Shown here: positions 12,901 through 27,900 of the stretch, piece by piece
Layout of the letters: every line of letters begins with the position of its first letter
Position numbering within the stretch: the first letter of the stretch is position 1
From: Mantis religiosa
Taxonomy: Eukaryota; Arthropoda; Insecta; Mantodea; Mantidae
Length of the DNA stretch: 64,000 bases
Assembly (NCBI GenBank): GCA_030765055.1
Contig: CM060954.1
Coordinates: forward strand, 112,890,107 to 112,954,106
Direction of reading: 5' to 3'
Notes under the pieces: model-generated
Told to the model about the DNA's origin: nothing
Database searches by the model: none
Seen by the model: the letters and a program-made list of their open reading frames with translations, nothing else
Made by a program: the position numbers and the translations under genes

Positions 12901-15900
12901 CCACCAGAGAGAGCAGATAACAACAGATGCCAGTTAGGAAGAGATTGAAAATGGAGGCCAGGGCCTTTGAAACTAGTCTCTCATAAATATATGAAAAAGT
13001 AAGTGACGAGTGTCAATAAACCAACCACAAATAATTTTTATATTAATTTTGACGTCACTGTTACTAAATTCCTCCAAACACACATCAAGTAAAACTCTGT
13101 TTACTGCAACATTCATTTTATTCTGTAAATGAGTTTTTAAATTTAAATTAGTTTTAAGTGATTGTAAATAATGACAATAGCCATTAATGTAATTTTTATA
13201 CTATGACGTGTCTGATATCAGTGTATGATCAAATGGACAAAATGAATTAACTTGAATTCATAACACAGTCACCAGGTGATCCTAACACTTATACAGGTGT
13301 TAAGAGTATTACTACATCCTACGGCATTTTCAAATACCATTCGTCACTGCTTTCTTATTAAGCGCATGAATGGCACAAAGTTACCCTCCAGGTACAAAGT
13401 CACCCCAGTTGACGGTACTTCAGTTTATTCTTTTGTTTTACATTCCTTCTCCAATAAAAGAGACTTTACAGTGAAAGTCTTCAATTATGACTTTAAAACA
13501 AGCTCTGTTTAATTTTCAAATGACAATGTCCTTTTCTTTCAATGTTTTATGACAAAGTTCCAAGCTAAGTTTGTTCCAACTACTAGTCTTAGAATTTAAG
13601 CTATAAGAAATGGCTTAGTTTCATTCTTTATTTCAGCCCTAGTTATAGCACTGAAGAAACTTTAATGTTCTAAGCACTTTGCAATCTTCTTTCTTTCAGT
13701 TATAAGTTGCGCATTGAAAGCATGCTGCTGAAAGAAGAATTTGCTGCAAATATGGGATATTTGGAACCTAGTATTAATTCAATGATTGTAGCAGGAGAGG
13801 GTAAGTGTCCCACAGTGGCAGGTCAGTTTGCTTAAAACATTCATATTTCAAGTCAGCATTATTATATATTACTTTCCAACAGTCGTATTTTGAAAGAGCA
13901 AAGATTCACATTTGAAAAACATGAATCTATGAAAATGCTAAATAAATCATTTTATTTTAATTGATGGAAATTAGTCTTTCTTCCGCAGTAGCTGTGTGTA
14001 GGCTAAGGTTTGGATATGTAGAGTGAGTTGGAGAATTAAATGTCATGCTGGTATGTTGGCCATGTTAGTCAATGGTTAAGGGCAAACAGATGGAGACTGG
14101 GAGATATGTGGTTCAAATTCTAGCTATGGCATTGAATTTTTCACTGTACTTATCCAAATCATTTTATTTTTGTAGAACAAAGACTTTTTGCCCTGTTGTG
14201 CATAGATAGGTTTGTTTCCCTTAAATATTACTTCATTGTTCATTTAATTAAACTGTTCATCTACATATTAGCTTATCATGCAATATTATGATTATGCATA
14301 AATAATATTTTTATTGAATAATTAATGTTTTTGTTTTTCTTCCAACTTATATTTTCAGATCTCATGACAAATAAGCCTTTGCAAGAAGTATTGTATATGG
14401 TCATTGTTGCGGGTAATTTTCTAAACTCGGTAAGTTTTTATTACATAACTTTTGATTAAAATCATATTTAAGTTAGTGGTAGTTTTTGCATGTGTGTTAA
14501 ATGAAAAATATGTAGAATGATAGATCTTCTCACTGAAATGTTGTATGCACTTCACTAATATTTAAAAAGAAAGAAATTGCCTTATAACAGTATATATCCT
14601 TTGTCTCATTTTGCATTATCTTTCAATTTGCAATATTAAATAGTTTTTGCTGTTCTTAGTAAAAAACCTTTAGGTTAAAATTTGAGTCAAAATCTTCCGA
14701 ACATCATCTTAACACAAATGAAATGTTTGAATGGAGCATATTTTTTGTTTAACAACATTTTAGTACAATGCAGCTTTGAATAAACAAAGCTTTGTCCCAG
14801 ATACATCTTAATATTAAGCAATATTTAAAGATGAGAATATTATCTACAACAAGTCATTAAAATTCTTTTTTTGAAAGTCTGAGACTGTAATTGAGCATTA
14901 CAAAGAAGGCAAATTGCAATAATAATAGTCAATATTAATATACAAAAGTATGTGTGCAATTTTTGTTTGATTTATTTCAATAATTCTCTTGATTAATTTA
15001 TGAAGTGCTTTGTGAAAAGTAAAACTTTCATGTTAATAAAACAGTGAATTAATGATATAGATATAAATAAAGGCTTTTCATAAAGAGATTCTATAGAATC
15101 TAAAGTACTAAAATATTCATTAACAGCTGTATATTTAAATTAATTTCATTATTATCTAAATAATTGGAAATAGTCAATACTTGTTAGCATGGGCAGAATT
15201 CAGACCACATTGCTCATTTTCTGTTGCAATTTCCTTCTATCCACAACATGTGTGAAGGAACAGTTACTCAACTGAATTATGAAGGATATTCTAAAAGCTC
15301 TCCACCAACCACCAAAAACAGACAAAATTCAAGAGATTTATTTCCCCCGACATAGTCAACGTATAAATCAGTACATTTACGTAAAAAATTGTCTAACTTT
15401 TAAATACCCTCTCTGTGTCAGCTTCATTCCCATCATTTGAGGGTATCTTCATTCAGATATGTATTTTGGTTTAACAAAATGGTAATTGCCAAGTGCCAAC
15501 TCCAAAATCTAATGGAACTGAATATCGTACAGTTATTCAGCAACAATCCCATACTTAAAAACAGAAGCTAAGAACAGTGAAGTATTACAAGGAAATATAA
15601 TTGTGCCACAAACTTCACTTATCTTTTTAAGAGAATTGATGAACTTTCAACAGAATTCCAATTGTGAAAAATAATTATATTTTATTGTAATCCCATACAT
15701 GTCTGAAAATGGTTGTCATGATTTGTTTGCAGACATTTAATCTGAATGACATCAATCAATGGTTTTATTGATTTTCTGTCTGTGTAGGACTGGACAAACA
15801 GGTTGTGTAGAGGATGGCTTTCAGAAAATTATATTCCCAAAACCGTTTAACACAATTTTCCAACTGGCATGCAAGAGGAGTTTTGTAAATAAAAGTTAAT

Positions 15901-18900
15901 ATATTATTAATCTGTATTTATAGGGTGGTTATGCAGGGAATGCTGCCGGTGTAAAACTTAGTTCTCTTCAAAAGCTTACTGATATCAGAGCCAACAAACC
16001 AGGAATGAATCTTATACATTATGTAGCAATGGTAAGTGTGTAATCAGTTCTAATTATGATGATTTATCACCATTATTATGCTTATAAAATATTTCTAATG
16101 TATTCAATCCTAAAATTGCTTGTTATCCATTAGGCTACAGTACTATAAGAAGTAGATGTTACCTTATGTTTTATTTACAGCAAGCTGAGAAAAAGCGCAA
16201 AGACCTGCTCCGTTTTCCTGAAGAGATGACCATATTGGAGGATGCAACCAAGTAAGTGGACACTAAAAGTATTTGTTTGATATCTCTTTAAACGGAAAGA
16301 GTCAAAACATTGCATACTAAATGAGAACATTTAATCCATTAATACAAACATAAAATTATGAAAAAATACTTTAGTGAAGAAATTTTTGCACTGATATATC
16401 TTTAAATTCTAATTTTTATATCATATAGAGAAAAAAAATCTTATATGTTGTGCTCATATCATTTATCACTCCTCTCTTACAAACTCTTCTTACAAATGCT
16501 TACTTTTCTATTTCTCATTAATCAAGATAAACATACACAGAAATTGTTTTGTTATATATTTTCTTGTAGGCACATTGGGAATATGAGAATATAGTAGGCT
16601 TTCAGCAATAGTTAAATCTTTAAAAAGCTGGTCACTGCATGATAAGAGAATCCATCTTTTTTTTTTTTTTTCCATGTCCAGGACCTAAAGAAACAATGAA
16701 TAATTACTACCCATTTGAGAAAAATTTTAATATTAGAAAACTCAAAACAAATAACAGGGAATATCTTAGAAATGGTTCACTCCAAAACAAATTCAGATTA
16801 TGTACATTATGTGTTTTAATGAGATCTACATTATGTGTAGTAAAATTTTGTCTGTCTCTTATGGTTTACTGGCCATGCTATGGCTGAGTGATTATACTGC
16901 TTGACTCTCACCAAGGCAGCCCGGGTTCGATCGCCAAGTGAGATTTGTGGTGGACAACATAGTGTTGGGGCGGATTTCCTCTGGGATCTCTGGTTTCACC
17001 CGCCATCTCATTCCACGGGTGCTCCATCTTTATCTCACATTTCATTGGTGTCCCCACCTGCAGTGTTGCATGTAATAAAAGCGGGCATTAAACACTACAC
17101 ATATTTCATTTAATTTCTTATAGATTACCAATTATGCAGAAGTCGTTCAGAATGAAGAGGACTTCTAAGAGCATTTCCAGAAAATTCAGGATATAAGTTT
17201 CATTTATCTTGAAGATATCTTAACAAATATGATATTTTAATCAAAATTCTTAGATACAGTGCAATCTTGGCTTGTAGGTCATGGTTTACTGGGCTTCTTC
17301 TTCCCAGATGTTTCATCTGCAACTCTGGCAGACATCTTCAGTGGCAGATGATTGGAAACATCTGGGAAGAAGGAGCCCAGTAGACCTCGGTCCACAATGC
17401 CAGATTATACTGTATCTAGTATTGGCACCAGCCGTGAAACCCTTAGAGCTCTGAAAAACCCTTTTTGAGAAAATCAAAATTTTTTAAATATGTTTCCCAT
17501 AAAGGGTAGTCTCAGGTTGAGGGGATTTGGTTGAAAAGCTTTGTATTGCACCATTAAAAGATATTGAACTTAAGTATCAAGTTTTGTATTTAATCTGCTT
17601 TAAATTTTTGAATTATGTTGTACACACACACATATTTTTGTAAAAATGCTTTTTTTTAAATTCAGTAGGCCCCAATGTATTTGTGGTGAAATCTCAATTA
17701 AACGTTTGTTTAAAATTCAATATTTCCTTACTATATATAGTAGAGAAAGTAATAAACCAGCAGTTTTTTATCCTATATAATTATGGTGATGTTATGTTAT
17801 TTCAGAACTACAGTGGAACAACTGCAGAATGAGATTAATGCTCTTGATTCAAGAATAAAAAAGGTTAGAAAGCAAATTGAGTTACCAACTACCGAGAAGG
17901 AAATAAAGATGCAAATGGGAGAATTTCTTCAGGTAATCAAATGGTTGTATTCCCTGGAATTAGATGAAATTGTATTACTCTTATTGGTTAGATGTAAGAA
18001 AATATGTGGATTGAAAAAAAAAAAAAAAAAAAAAAAAACTAAGTAGTTGCATAACCTAGAAGATATTATTTCACTTAATTTTATTTCTGTTAACTTGAAG
18101 TTTTATGTTACCTTAGAACATAAGAAAGTTCATGAGCAATAGAAAGTATTGTTACAAAATGAGCATTTCTTTAGCTATTAAATTCAGTGAAAATTAAGAG
18201 ATCAGCATAATGAACTTAATATTACATTTGCATTACAAATCCATATAACATTTCTTCATGTAATGTGTTTATTGAGATACTTGCCTCAGATCCACTAGAG
18301 TTGGTACTAAAGAGAGGTTAATATCTATAAAATGAATAAAGCAAGATTTTTGCTCTAAATGTAACCATTTTTATCACATCTGCTGACTGTTAATTTATTT
18401 TCTTTGCATTTTTTTCTAAAGATGGCAGAACAGGAAGTATCCAGTTTACAACGAGATTTGGAAGAACTAGAAGCTGTACGCAAATCGTTAGCAGAATTTT
18501 TCTGTGAAGATGTAGCCACTTTTAAACTAGAGGAATGCTTTAAAATATTCCATGGTTTCTGTACAAAATTTCGGCAAGCTGTAGCAGAGAATGAGCGCAG
18601 GCGAGTACAAGAAGAGCAGGCAAATGCCAGAAGACGTCAGCGTGAAGAACAGTTGGCTACTCGTCGAAAACTACAAAGTAATTCATTTATTTTTATTAAT
18701 TAAGAATATAAATTTTTAAATTCTGCAAGAGCTGTATGCCAACCTAATATATAACAAATGCAAGAAATATTGTACTTGAAATTTGTGATCATGAGGAGAG
18801 ACTTAGCCACAAGTAATCATAGCAGCTTAATATAACTTAATGGTACTACTTTTCTAATGGCAATCATAATTTAATATTTTATTTTTGCAGTGAGTGGTCA

Positions 18901-21900
18901 ACCAGGATCTGAGTCTGAGTGCAATTTGGTAGACTCTCTGTTGTATGACATCCGTTCAGGATTCTCTCAGAGTAAAGCACCGGATTCTCGAGATCTTAAG
19001 GTAATATTCTTTATTACAAATATACATCAACCATATTGAAACTTTTATAGTTTAAATACTTAATATAAATGCTATATTGCATATCCACAAATAGAGAAAT
19101 AGGCTGCCTGAATAGAGCACTTATTTGTTACATTCTAAGTAAAAGGCTGGCACTTCTGAATTTGAACATGAATTATTTTTGTATGAACTCATTTTTTATT
19201 CCTAATAGCTACCCAAAATTATAATTATTTCTTTTGTTAAAATTTGTCATTGTTTTCTTGTATGAACATAAAATTTGGAAGTGTTTTATAGGATTAATGT
19301 TTTTTTTTGCATAATTGGACACAAATATGGTATAAATGGGCTAACTTTGATTTCACACAAGCCATGTTTAACAGAAGGTTGGAAAGGCAGAATCAGATTG
19401 AAAAGTCAGTGTCATAACCAGCATTTGAATCACAGATCTTCTGATTTCCATTCACTTTATCCTACCCTTGACTTGTGTGAAACAATGATTAATTTCCATT
19501 GGCTAAATTATGGGGCCTGGGACATAAGTGCTTATGATATTGAAAGTCTTTATTGGAGCATGTCACCTCAAAATGAATTCCAAGTGGAATTGTGGTTTAT
19601 TTAATGTACTGGGATGCTGCCATGGTAACTCAGTTAGAATAACTAAATGGAAACAGAAGATCTGTGGTTCAAATCCTAGCTATGACACTGAATTTTTCAG
19701 TCTTATTCTTATCTTTCCAAGAAACCGTATCATTTCTATATTCCCACTAGCATCAGAAAGGAAACTGATATAAACAAAAGAATGTGGCAAGCTATGTAAT
19801 TCCATGTCACATTGTGTAAATTAATTTAACATTATTTAAAGATTTTATTTTGTTAAAATTGTTGGAATATTAAATTTTAGTTCATACTGCATTTAAAAAA
19901 ATACATAGTTCACATATTTCTACCCTACTACTTCTTAGTCCCTTATATTGATCCTGTTCTAATCCAAGCTATTCCTTCCCTCTTCTGCCTGTTACATTGG
20001 TCTACATATCTTTTTCTTCCTCCTCTCTCTTTATTAACTTATAAAACTTAAATTATTTTCTATTTTCTAACCCTCCCCATATTTCTTATCTTTCTATATC
20101 CTCCATTCTGGTTCTGACTATTTTACAAAAGCCTGTTACATTCCTATTTTGTAGTCTCCACAACCCCCCCCCCCCATTCCTATTTCTTCCACAGTTGGCT
20201 TCTTGTAATACTATGCTAGTAGTAAAACATGACCATTTGATACAAAGGGTTTGCTCTCTCCCAAATATGCAAACTTCTCTTTTATAATAATTTCAGACAT
20301 GGTTATCTATTAATGTATTGTAGTACAGTCCATTTGACAGAAATAGATGACGGATCTATAAACATCCAAAACGATGTCACCAATCATCACATGTGAGGTT
20401 GACTTTATATCTGCACCACAGTGAATGGATATAGAAAAAATGAAGATATGTAATGTTCCACTTTTTTAAAGAAAATGGATTCATTGCAATTTACTCTCAT
20501 TTATGACAACACCCTTTACTGGGAACAAAATGGCTGGAAAAATAGAATCTTGCTCAGTTATCTTCATTTAATTGATTCACTAATAGTGCGAAATAATATA
20601 TTGATCTGTAGATATTCCTTTATTTTAAATGCATGGAATGAAACATGGCAATATTGTGATTTATTCCATGAGTGCTAGTAATTCTTTTGCTTTTCATCCT
20701 CCAGAACCGCAAGCTTCAGAATGGTGGGATGACTTCTGAAGAGGACATGTCCTCTATAACAGGTTCTCCCCTAGTTGCTCGACGCAGGATGGGATCCTTT
20801 TCTGGTCCAACTGGAGAGCATGCTCTCTCAGGCACAAGAGATGAAGGTTACTCTCCAGGTAATTATGAAGTACCATAGTTGTGTACTGTAAGTTAATTGA
20901 ATGTTTTAATTTAGTACTTTAAACACGGAGAAAAATTAGAAAACTTTAAAGAAAACTCACTATGTAAGATATTTTAAATAGGTCATACTTATAATTCTAA
21001 GATTATGAGTTAAATCGGTGATGTATAATACAATTAAGTGATTTATATTTCTATTCTACTTGTTTATCGAACATGTATTAGAACTTGATGACTTTTTCAG
21101 ATAACAGAGGACGTTTGATTCGTCGGCACAGTTGCCGGACACTTACAGGTTACTGGCATTTTATTACAATGTAATCTGTGGTAGCTTCAGCATGTTGCAC
21201 TCTTTGAAAACAAAAATAAATATACATAGTTTAATGGTTGTAGTAAAATAGACATTCTAGATGTAGCAGAATGTTGTAGATTAAAAAGTGTTGTAGTAGG
21301 CTGCATCTAAGTCGCAAATTGGTAGGAGTATTAGTACATAAAAATAAAAGAATGAAAAAAGTGCTCCTTTTTTTAGTAGTGTGACCAGTTTAATTTAAAC
21401 AGGTTCAGTGGAATAAGAAGTGCAATATAAATCTTTTTAATTGAACTGTCAACTACTGCTTGTTATTTAACTGAAATTGCAATACCTGTAATTATGTAAC
21501 AATACTTCAGAAATACTTACTCTGTATTAATGCCACTGATTCACCAATTAATGTCCCAAAATTTCCTCTTATCGCTAGAGTAGGTACAAAACATATGCAT
21601 GGACTGAAGGCCGATAGCAAAGGATTCTCCAGCAAATCACATACTTGCTACATCTACCAATGCTGTCAAATGTAGTATCCATGTGCATGCATGGATTAGC
21701 ATTAAATAAAACCATCATTTACCATTTAAGTTAATTGGTGGAAATAAATCATTTCTTCACACTAGCCACACATAGGCTAAGGTTTTGTATGGATATTTTG
21801 TATGGATATTTTGTATGGAGATCCGTGGTTCAAATCCCGGCCATGGCATTGAATTTTTCATGTTGAATCTATCCATACAAAACCTTGGCCTATGTGTGCC

Positions 21901-24900
21901 TAGTGTGAAGAAATGAAGAACTTAAATAATAAGAGTTTAATGGTGAAGGCTGGGATTAAAGTACTTACGATAGTAAGTTGCCATAAATGGTGTATCTTGA
22001 ATATGAGAGCCCTTAGTGGTTTACCAGAAATACATGAGTCAACTGGAGAATTTAATGTCAGGACGGCACGTTGGCCATGGTAACTCAATGGGTTAGAGCA
22101 ACTAGACGGAAACCAGGAAATCCGCGGTTCAAATTCTGGCAATGGCATCAATTTTTCATGTTGAATCTATTCTTCATTTACCATGTTCACTTAGTTTCTA
22201 AGATAGAATAACCTTTGTGTGCAGTTTATACTCAGCATTGATTGTGCTAAGTTTGTCATTTAGTATAATTACATTATCTAATGCTAATTTAAAAAAAACG
22301 GTTATTTTTCAGAAGTACATAGGATTTTATAGTTGGATTCAGTATGAGAAAGTAGGTCTTTCAAACTGTAGTGAAGCAGAAAAATTCTTCAAATATTTTA
22401 TTTACAATTGTGGGAGTTATAATGGGAGGGCCCAGGTCCCGTAGCTTAGGTTTCAGCAGCTGCAGGCTTTTTATAGCATTTGGTGAGAGGATGCTTACTT
22501 CTGATTTGGTGCTCCATGAATCTAATCTTGTAACTGTAGGCATTCAGAGCACAAACGAACCCAGACCATTTCTTCATCCAGACCAATCAGGAAGTATTGA
22601 GCACTGAAATGATCAAAACAGAACAGGCACCACCCTGCTACCCATCACTATAAAAAGCTGGAAGTTAATGGAGACAGCACCAGTAGCTTCAAAATCTACT
22701 GCAAGGCTTAGCCCCCTTCATTGAAGGTGTCTGCCAAAAACTTTAGAAGAAGAAACATTTCTGCTTCCTCATAATATTTATTTTGATAATACTGTTACTT
22801 TGTGGGTTCGTAGAATTAATTCTTGTTTGCATAAATCCAAAACACTCTTTATTGCAGTAAAAAGACACTTTGTACAACCCTGGCATCAGCAAAATGACAT
22901 AACATTGACAACAACAGTCTTCAAGGTTGTCTCATTATTTCCGCCACACATAAATAAACAAAAGATTCCACTGTGGTACAACTCACACAATCACAACACA
23001 ACTGCATCACTGCAACTCAATTAACAAACTGACTGTTCTCACACTTTGTCGCTTATTTATATTTCCCAGTTATTGTTCTAGAATGCAGTAGATTTCTCAA
23101 TAACAGCCGCGACGCAGTGGGAAATTCCAGACTTCTCTCTGTCTCTTTCTCTCTCTTGGCAAGCATCCAGCTCACACACCACTATCTGTCTCTTTCTTTC
23201 CTGCCTACACATGCCCGACACTGGCTTATCACAGCTCCAAAGCAAAATGTGATCGGTGACAATACTTTTCAGCAATGCAATGAAATTTGATGTTTTCAAA
23301 TGCAATTTCTTATTTAAATCTGATGCTATACTGTGTTTTATAGACTGTTAAAACATCTTAATTATTAAGCAATTTTTCTGAAAAATATAACTTTTAATAG
23401 TTATCATTAAGTTGCAAAGGCAGCAAAAAGTAATTTGTATTAGTTTGTAAAATTGAATTGAACCTTTAAAAGCCCAGAAAAGGGTCCTCTTCCATTGTTA
23501 TCCTCCTTCATATACAGTACAACCTGTCTTCAGTGGAATCGAATAGGACTCTTGAAAATTTACGTTTAAATCAGATTTCTGTTTAACAAAGGAGTCTCTC
23601 TATTTCACCTGACCTAAATTCACATAGGAAAACAGTCAATTTTTCCTGGAACAATTTTCCTCTGGAACATTTCTCACCTTTTACTTACTCAGTAATGACT
23701 TGTTCAGTAATGTATGAAGAATAATCCCGTCTTGTTGCTGTTTTCATGTGTGTATCCTTTGATTATTAAAAGTAATTTAGCAATCCAATGATTGATAGTT
23801 TCAGTGTTAATGTCATTTGATTCAGCATAAAGTTTGTTAAAGTATATCTGATGTCTTTTGTGGAAACTCTCCAGCTATTCATTAGATACTTTGAATTCAG
23901 TCTTGCCCAGTCTTTCAGCTACCTTTTTAGCACATTCTTGTAACATAGGCCCCAATATGCAGTGATTTTTTTGCTCTAACACTAATGAACGACTCCCACA
24001 CTATTTCATTAATATCTTGATCTTCAGTTTTCGTAAATTCACTCTTTATTTTTCCATTAGCACAGTTTTCCCACCACTTCAGAATTTCTTGTTTTCTTCT
24101 TTAGAATCTCATGAACTTGAGTTTTCCATATGTTGAACACCTTCATAATCTGCTTTGCACTCAATTTATCTCTTACACTAGCATAAATCACTTTGACTTT
24201 CATGTTAAGATCTAGTTCAGATCTTGTTTTCGAAGCCATGGTGACCATAGAAAATAAACCACCACCTTTGTTTAAATTTAGAGGTGTACTATTATGCTGT
24301 CTTATGCTTAATTATGCATTAAGAATGACTGTGGCAGGTTTCTCAATATTTGTACAGTCATTAGCACACCCCCCTCCAAGATAGGTTAGGTGGCAGCAAT
24401 ATCATGATGTTTCAAGTGCAGATAGTGCACATTTTCACTGGGTGCCTGAAAACTCTGCATTCTGTAACTGGAAATTTTCCATTAAAATGCGTGCTTTGAT
24501 TTTTCCCATGTAAGACAGTTTCCATTTAATAAAGAAAATGTGGCATGTTCATCACCCCTAAATTTGTGGGGCCATGAAATATTTCCATTAAGACAGATTT
24601 CTGCTTAACCAGTGTTCCACTGAAGGCAGGTTTCACTGCATAAGATGGTCTCCATTGCCATTGAGAGTGTTAATGCCACATTTCTTGAAAGCTTTAACAA
24701 TAATGTTATCACTCCCTCATGGCCATGATTATTTTAACATCTGACATGATGGTTTGATATTAGGTCTATTTAAAACACCATTTGGCATGAATTGGTGTTG
24801 GGTTTCATTAGTCATTTATTTATTCCACTCCTGTCTCACATGTGCTTTAAAGGGTTTATTGAGAAATCAAGAGGTTACAATTCTGAAGCAAGTCTTCTCG

Positions 24901-27900
24901 GAATAACAGCTGGGTCTCTGTTTCAATATCCAATTTCTCATTCATGTTAATCTCTCAGATGACTGCCAAAGTGATCTATACAAGCATTGCATGCTTCTCC
25001 ACTAAGATACCTTTCCTTCTCACCCACACAATTTCATGCCAGTCTTGTCTATCCAATCTTTGTGATATGTACGTGAAGGTTTCAATATTGTTTTGTGCTT
25101 GAAAATTATCACTGGATTAAGTTTAGTAGGCACCATCAGCACAACATGAAAGCACAACAATTTATTGCTATTTGGCTTAGTTCCACACTGGTTTTCATTC
25201 AATGTTGAATAATAAAGCTCTGGAACGATAATATTTTCTCTTTTTATTCTTATGGCATTTTCTGCAGTACTCGGGCTTTGGTTCTCATGCTACGTTCATG
25301 ATTCTTCATAAACCTGTAGCACCAACCTACTCCATTCTTAAAATTATACTGTAACACTAGCTTATGAGCATATATTTGAGTAATTTTTACTATTATTTTC
25401 TGTTTTCACTGTCTTTGAAACCCTTTCAGTTCATCTAATTTTGACCGTTTTGAATTCAGTCCTCTATTTTCACATTTGGTCCTCATCGTACCTGCCAATT
25501 GCGAATGTTTTTTTTGTTTTTTTTTTTTTCTGTTGGTGGTAGGCCAAAATGCCACTCAGCTGCTCTGTTACCATGTTCTACATGTGCATCACTTTCAGTT
25601 TATAGTTTGCCTTTATTTTTTTTCCATGATAAAACTAGCTACTAGAAAAAATATTGTACTGTTACCAATAACAAAAATCACTTTCAATTCATGTTCATTG
25701 ACACCACAGACTACAGTGACTTAATGTAGAGTAGTCAATGAATGCCTCTTGTGATGACAGGATGGGAGAGAGGCAGAAACAGCATTGTTGTGAATCCTCG
25801 CAACTCTTGTTCTTTGCATTGGTATGTTGTTGCTGCCAATTAAGTCCATTGTTGCCAGATAAGTGATAGGTTTCTGGTAGCATTGAATATACTACCATTT
25901 TTAAGAGTGGTAGGAATTTAAATCAAACACTGGACATTTTAATATCTGTTTCAAGTTCAAGATGCATTTGAATTTTGGAGGCAATTTCTCAAAGAAAATA
26001 GCACATCTTATAGGCCATAAAATACAGAATTACAGGTAACTATGCCCTTAGTATTTCGGTGTCAAGAGACCGTCTAGCTGTGAATATTTGCTTTGGTGCT
26101 AATAGATTTGTGATAACGGATAGTGCGAGCACACATAAAATAAATGACTGATAAGTATGGAAGTTAAATTACTTATATTTCTTGCAGCCATATTTTACTT
26201 TATCAAATGTGATAGAGACTGAAAGGATAGAAGTAGATGGAGTAACAGTGTAAAGATGATTTGCATTAGTTCTTGCTGTATATACTGACTGAATATGCAT
26301 GCAGATATTCAGTTTACTCATGTCTTGTATAATGTATGTACATGGTTTTTGTTCTGCATCTTATCTGTAGTAGTGAATAGTAGATCTAAGATTTAATTGA
26401 AAACTATATATGAAGCATGTGAATAGAATTTTCAGTTTGAATCAAATAGTTGAATGGGTATTCAAAGTATAAGCATTAACAGGCAGGACTGCCCATATAA
26501 ATTGTCGTCTCCCTAATAAGTCATACAGAATTCATCATGAATTCCTAGGGGCTCCTTCGTTCATTACAGTCATATATAATTTTACAAAAGAGGGAATATA
26601 GTAACACGTATTTGTGAGAAGAGCATAAAACTATTTATCAACAATATTCTCACTTAAGTTTTTGATTTACCTAGAGAAAATCAAAATTCATCATGACTGT
26701 CTCATGATTAAAAGGATGTATATACAAATTGCAATAAATAAATACAATAAAATATTAATCTACTTACTGAATTACTAAACTGTTCTGAAAGTGTGTTCAT
26801 TTTTATTAAAACAGTTAACATTCCACTTGGGACTATACATAATATCATACAATTACTATTCAAAAAGACTTTGTTTCTTAGTTTCATTGTTACAAAAACA
26901 GTTGCAAAGCGTAAGCTATAATATAATCTAATAATGTGCTTTAAAGTAGCATCATTTTAAAATATGGTCAGTACAAAAGATTCAATCTACTTTCATATAC
27001 TTCCCATGTTTCTGTTTCTGGTGTTCTGTCTGTTATTTTATCTATTTTACTAATGTTAGCTTCATAAAACATTTGAACAAAGACCTGTTCATCTGAATAC
27101 TTCTACAGAAAGTAAATGGTAATTGTAAACAAATTAACCTGCAAATGCTAAGGAGATGTTAAAAATGTGGGATAAGCAGCCATGATTGGTTGAAACAGGT
27201 CGTTTTATACTATTTTATTGGCAAAAGTAGTATATCATAGTAAACATGGTACAGTCATAGTAAAGTGATATTTTATTGCCTAAGCCCTTCGGGCTTGTGA
27301 TATGCAATTCATTTATAGGCATTCCTGCTAAAAACTAAGTTAACATAAAATTTATTCTACATCAATACAATTAGAAAAGCTAATTTTTCAAGTTAGAGGG
27401 TGTGTGACTTATTAACGTTACACCTTAGATTGCTATTTTATCTTGAGAATGCATTTTCAACATTTGAAGTATTAGAAGATACTAAAGTTATATTATTTTC
27501 ATAATTATATGATAATCTGTTTCAGATGTAACACCAAATGGAAGCCTGAGGAGAAGAAGGAGCAGAGTGCCATCTGAAGAGGATGATTCCAATCTCATGG
27601 ATTTTCTGCGATCATCAGGTCATGATGGCAGTCGAGAACGCAAGTCATGGGGTAGTCTTGGTAGGTGTATTTGGCACTTTATCTCTGCATTTCATAATCA
27701 GCATAATCTTAAAATGAAAATGACATATGCCAAAGAGTTTATTATAGGCATAAATTAATAACAGTATCATTGTTTCATTTAGGGAACAAGTTTTTAGAAT
27801 TCACCAAAAGCCAACTAACTTATTTCTCCCATTATAGTGCACTCTCATTACTTTTGGAGACATTCTATTTGTTCATTTGACATCAGAAGCAGCAATTCTT

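Larger units (their letters stand above)
11662..13086 (+). mobile_element. Penelope-like element PLE1, copy A
   Basis: Exact 12-bp target duplication AAGTAAAACTCT at 11650-11661 and 13087-13098. The left ~110 bp (11662-11770) is the reverse complement of the right part (about 12933-13040), the inverted terminal arrangement known for Penelope-like elements. Between them lies a + strand ORF with the second half of RT and a GIY-YIG endonuclease. A further 45-bp tail (ATTAATTTTGACGTCACTGT ...) occurs only at the right end. 5'-truncated within RT, so not autonomous. Copy B is at 40063-41538. Confidence 0.93.

Noticed and set aside
13360..13412. Right end of a 3.4-kb DNA transposon beginning at 9989
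   Set aside because: A ~15-bp inverted match exists, but no flanking duplication or coding link supports it; left as an alternative under the MITE entry.
20672..20878. Short form3 isoform ending GNYEVP by reading through the exon 12 donor
   Set aside because: GTAATT is a normal donor and exon 13 continues the frame; without transcript data I prefer splicing.
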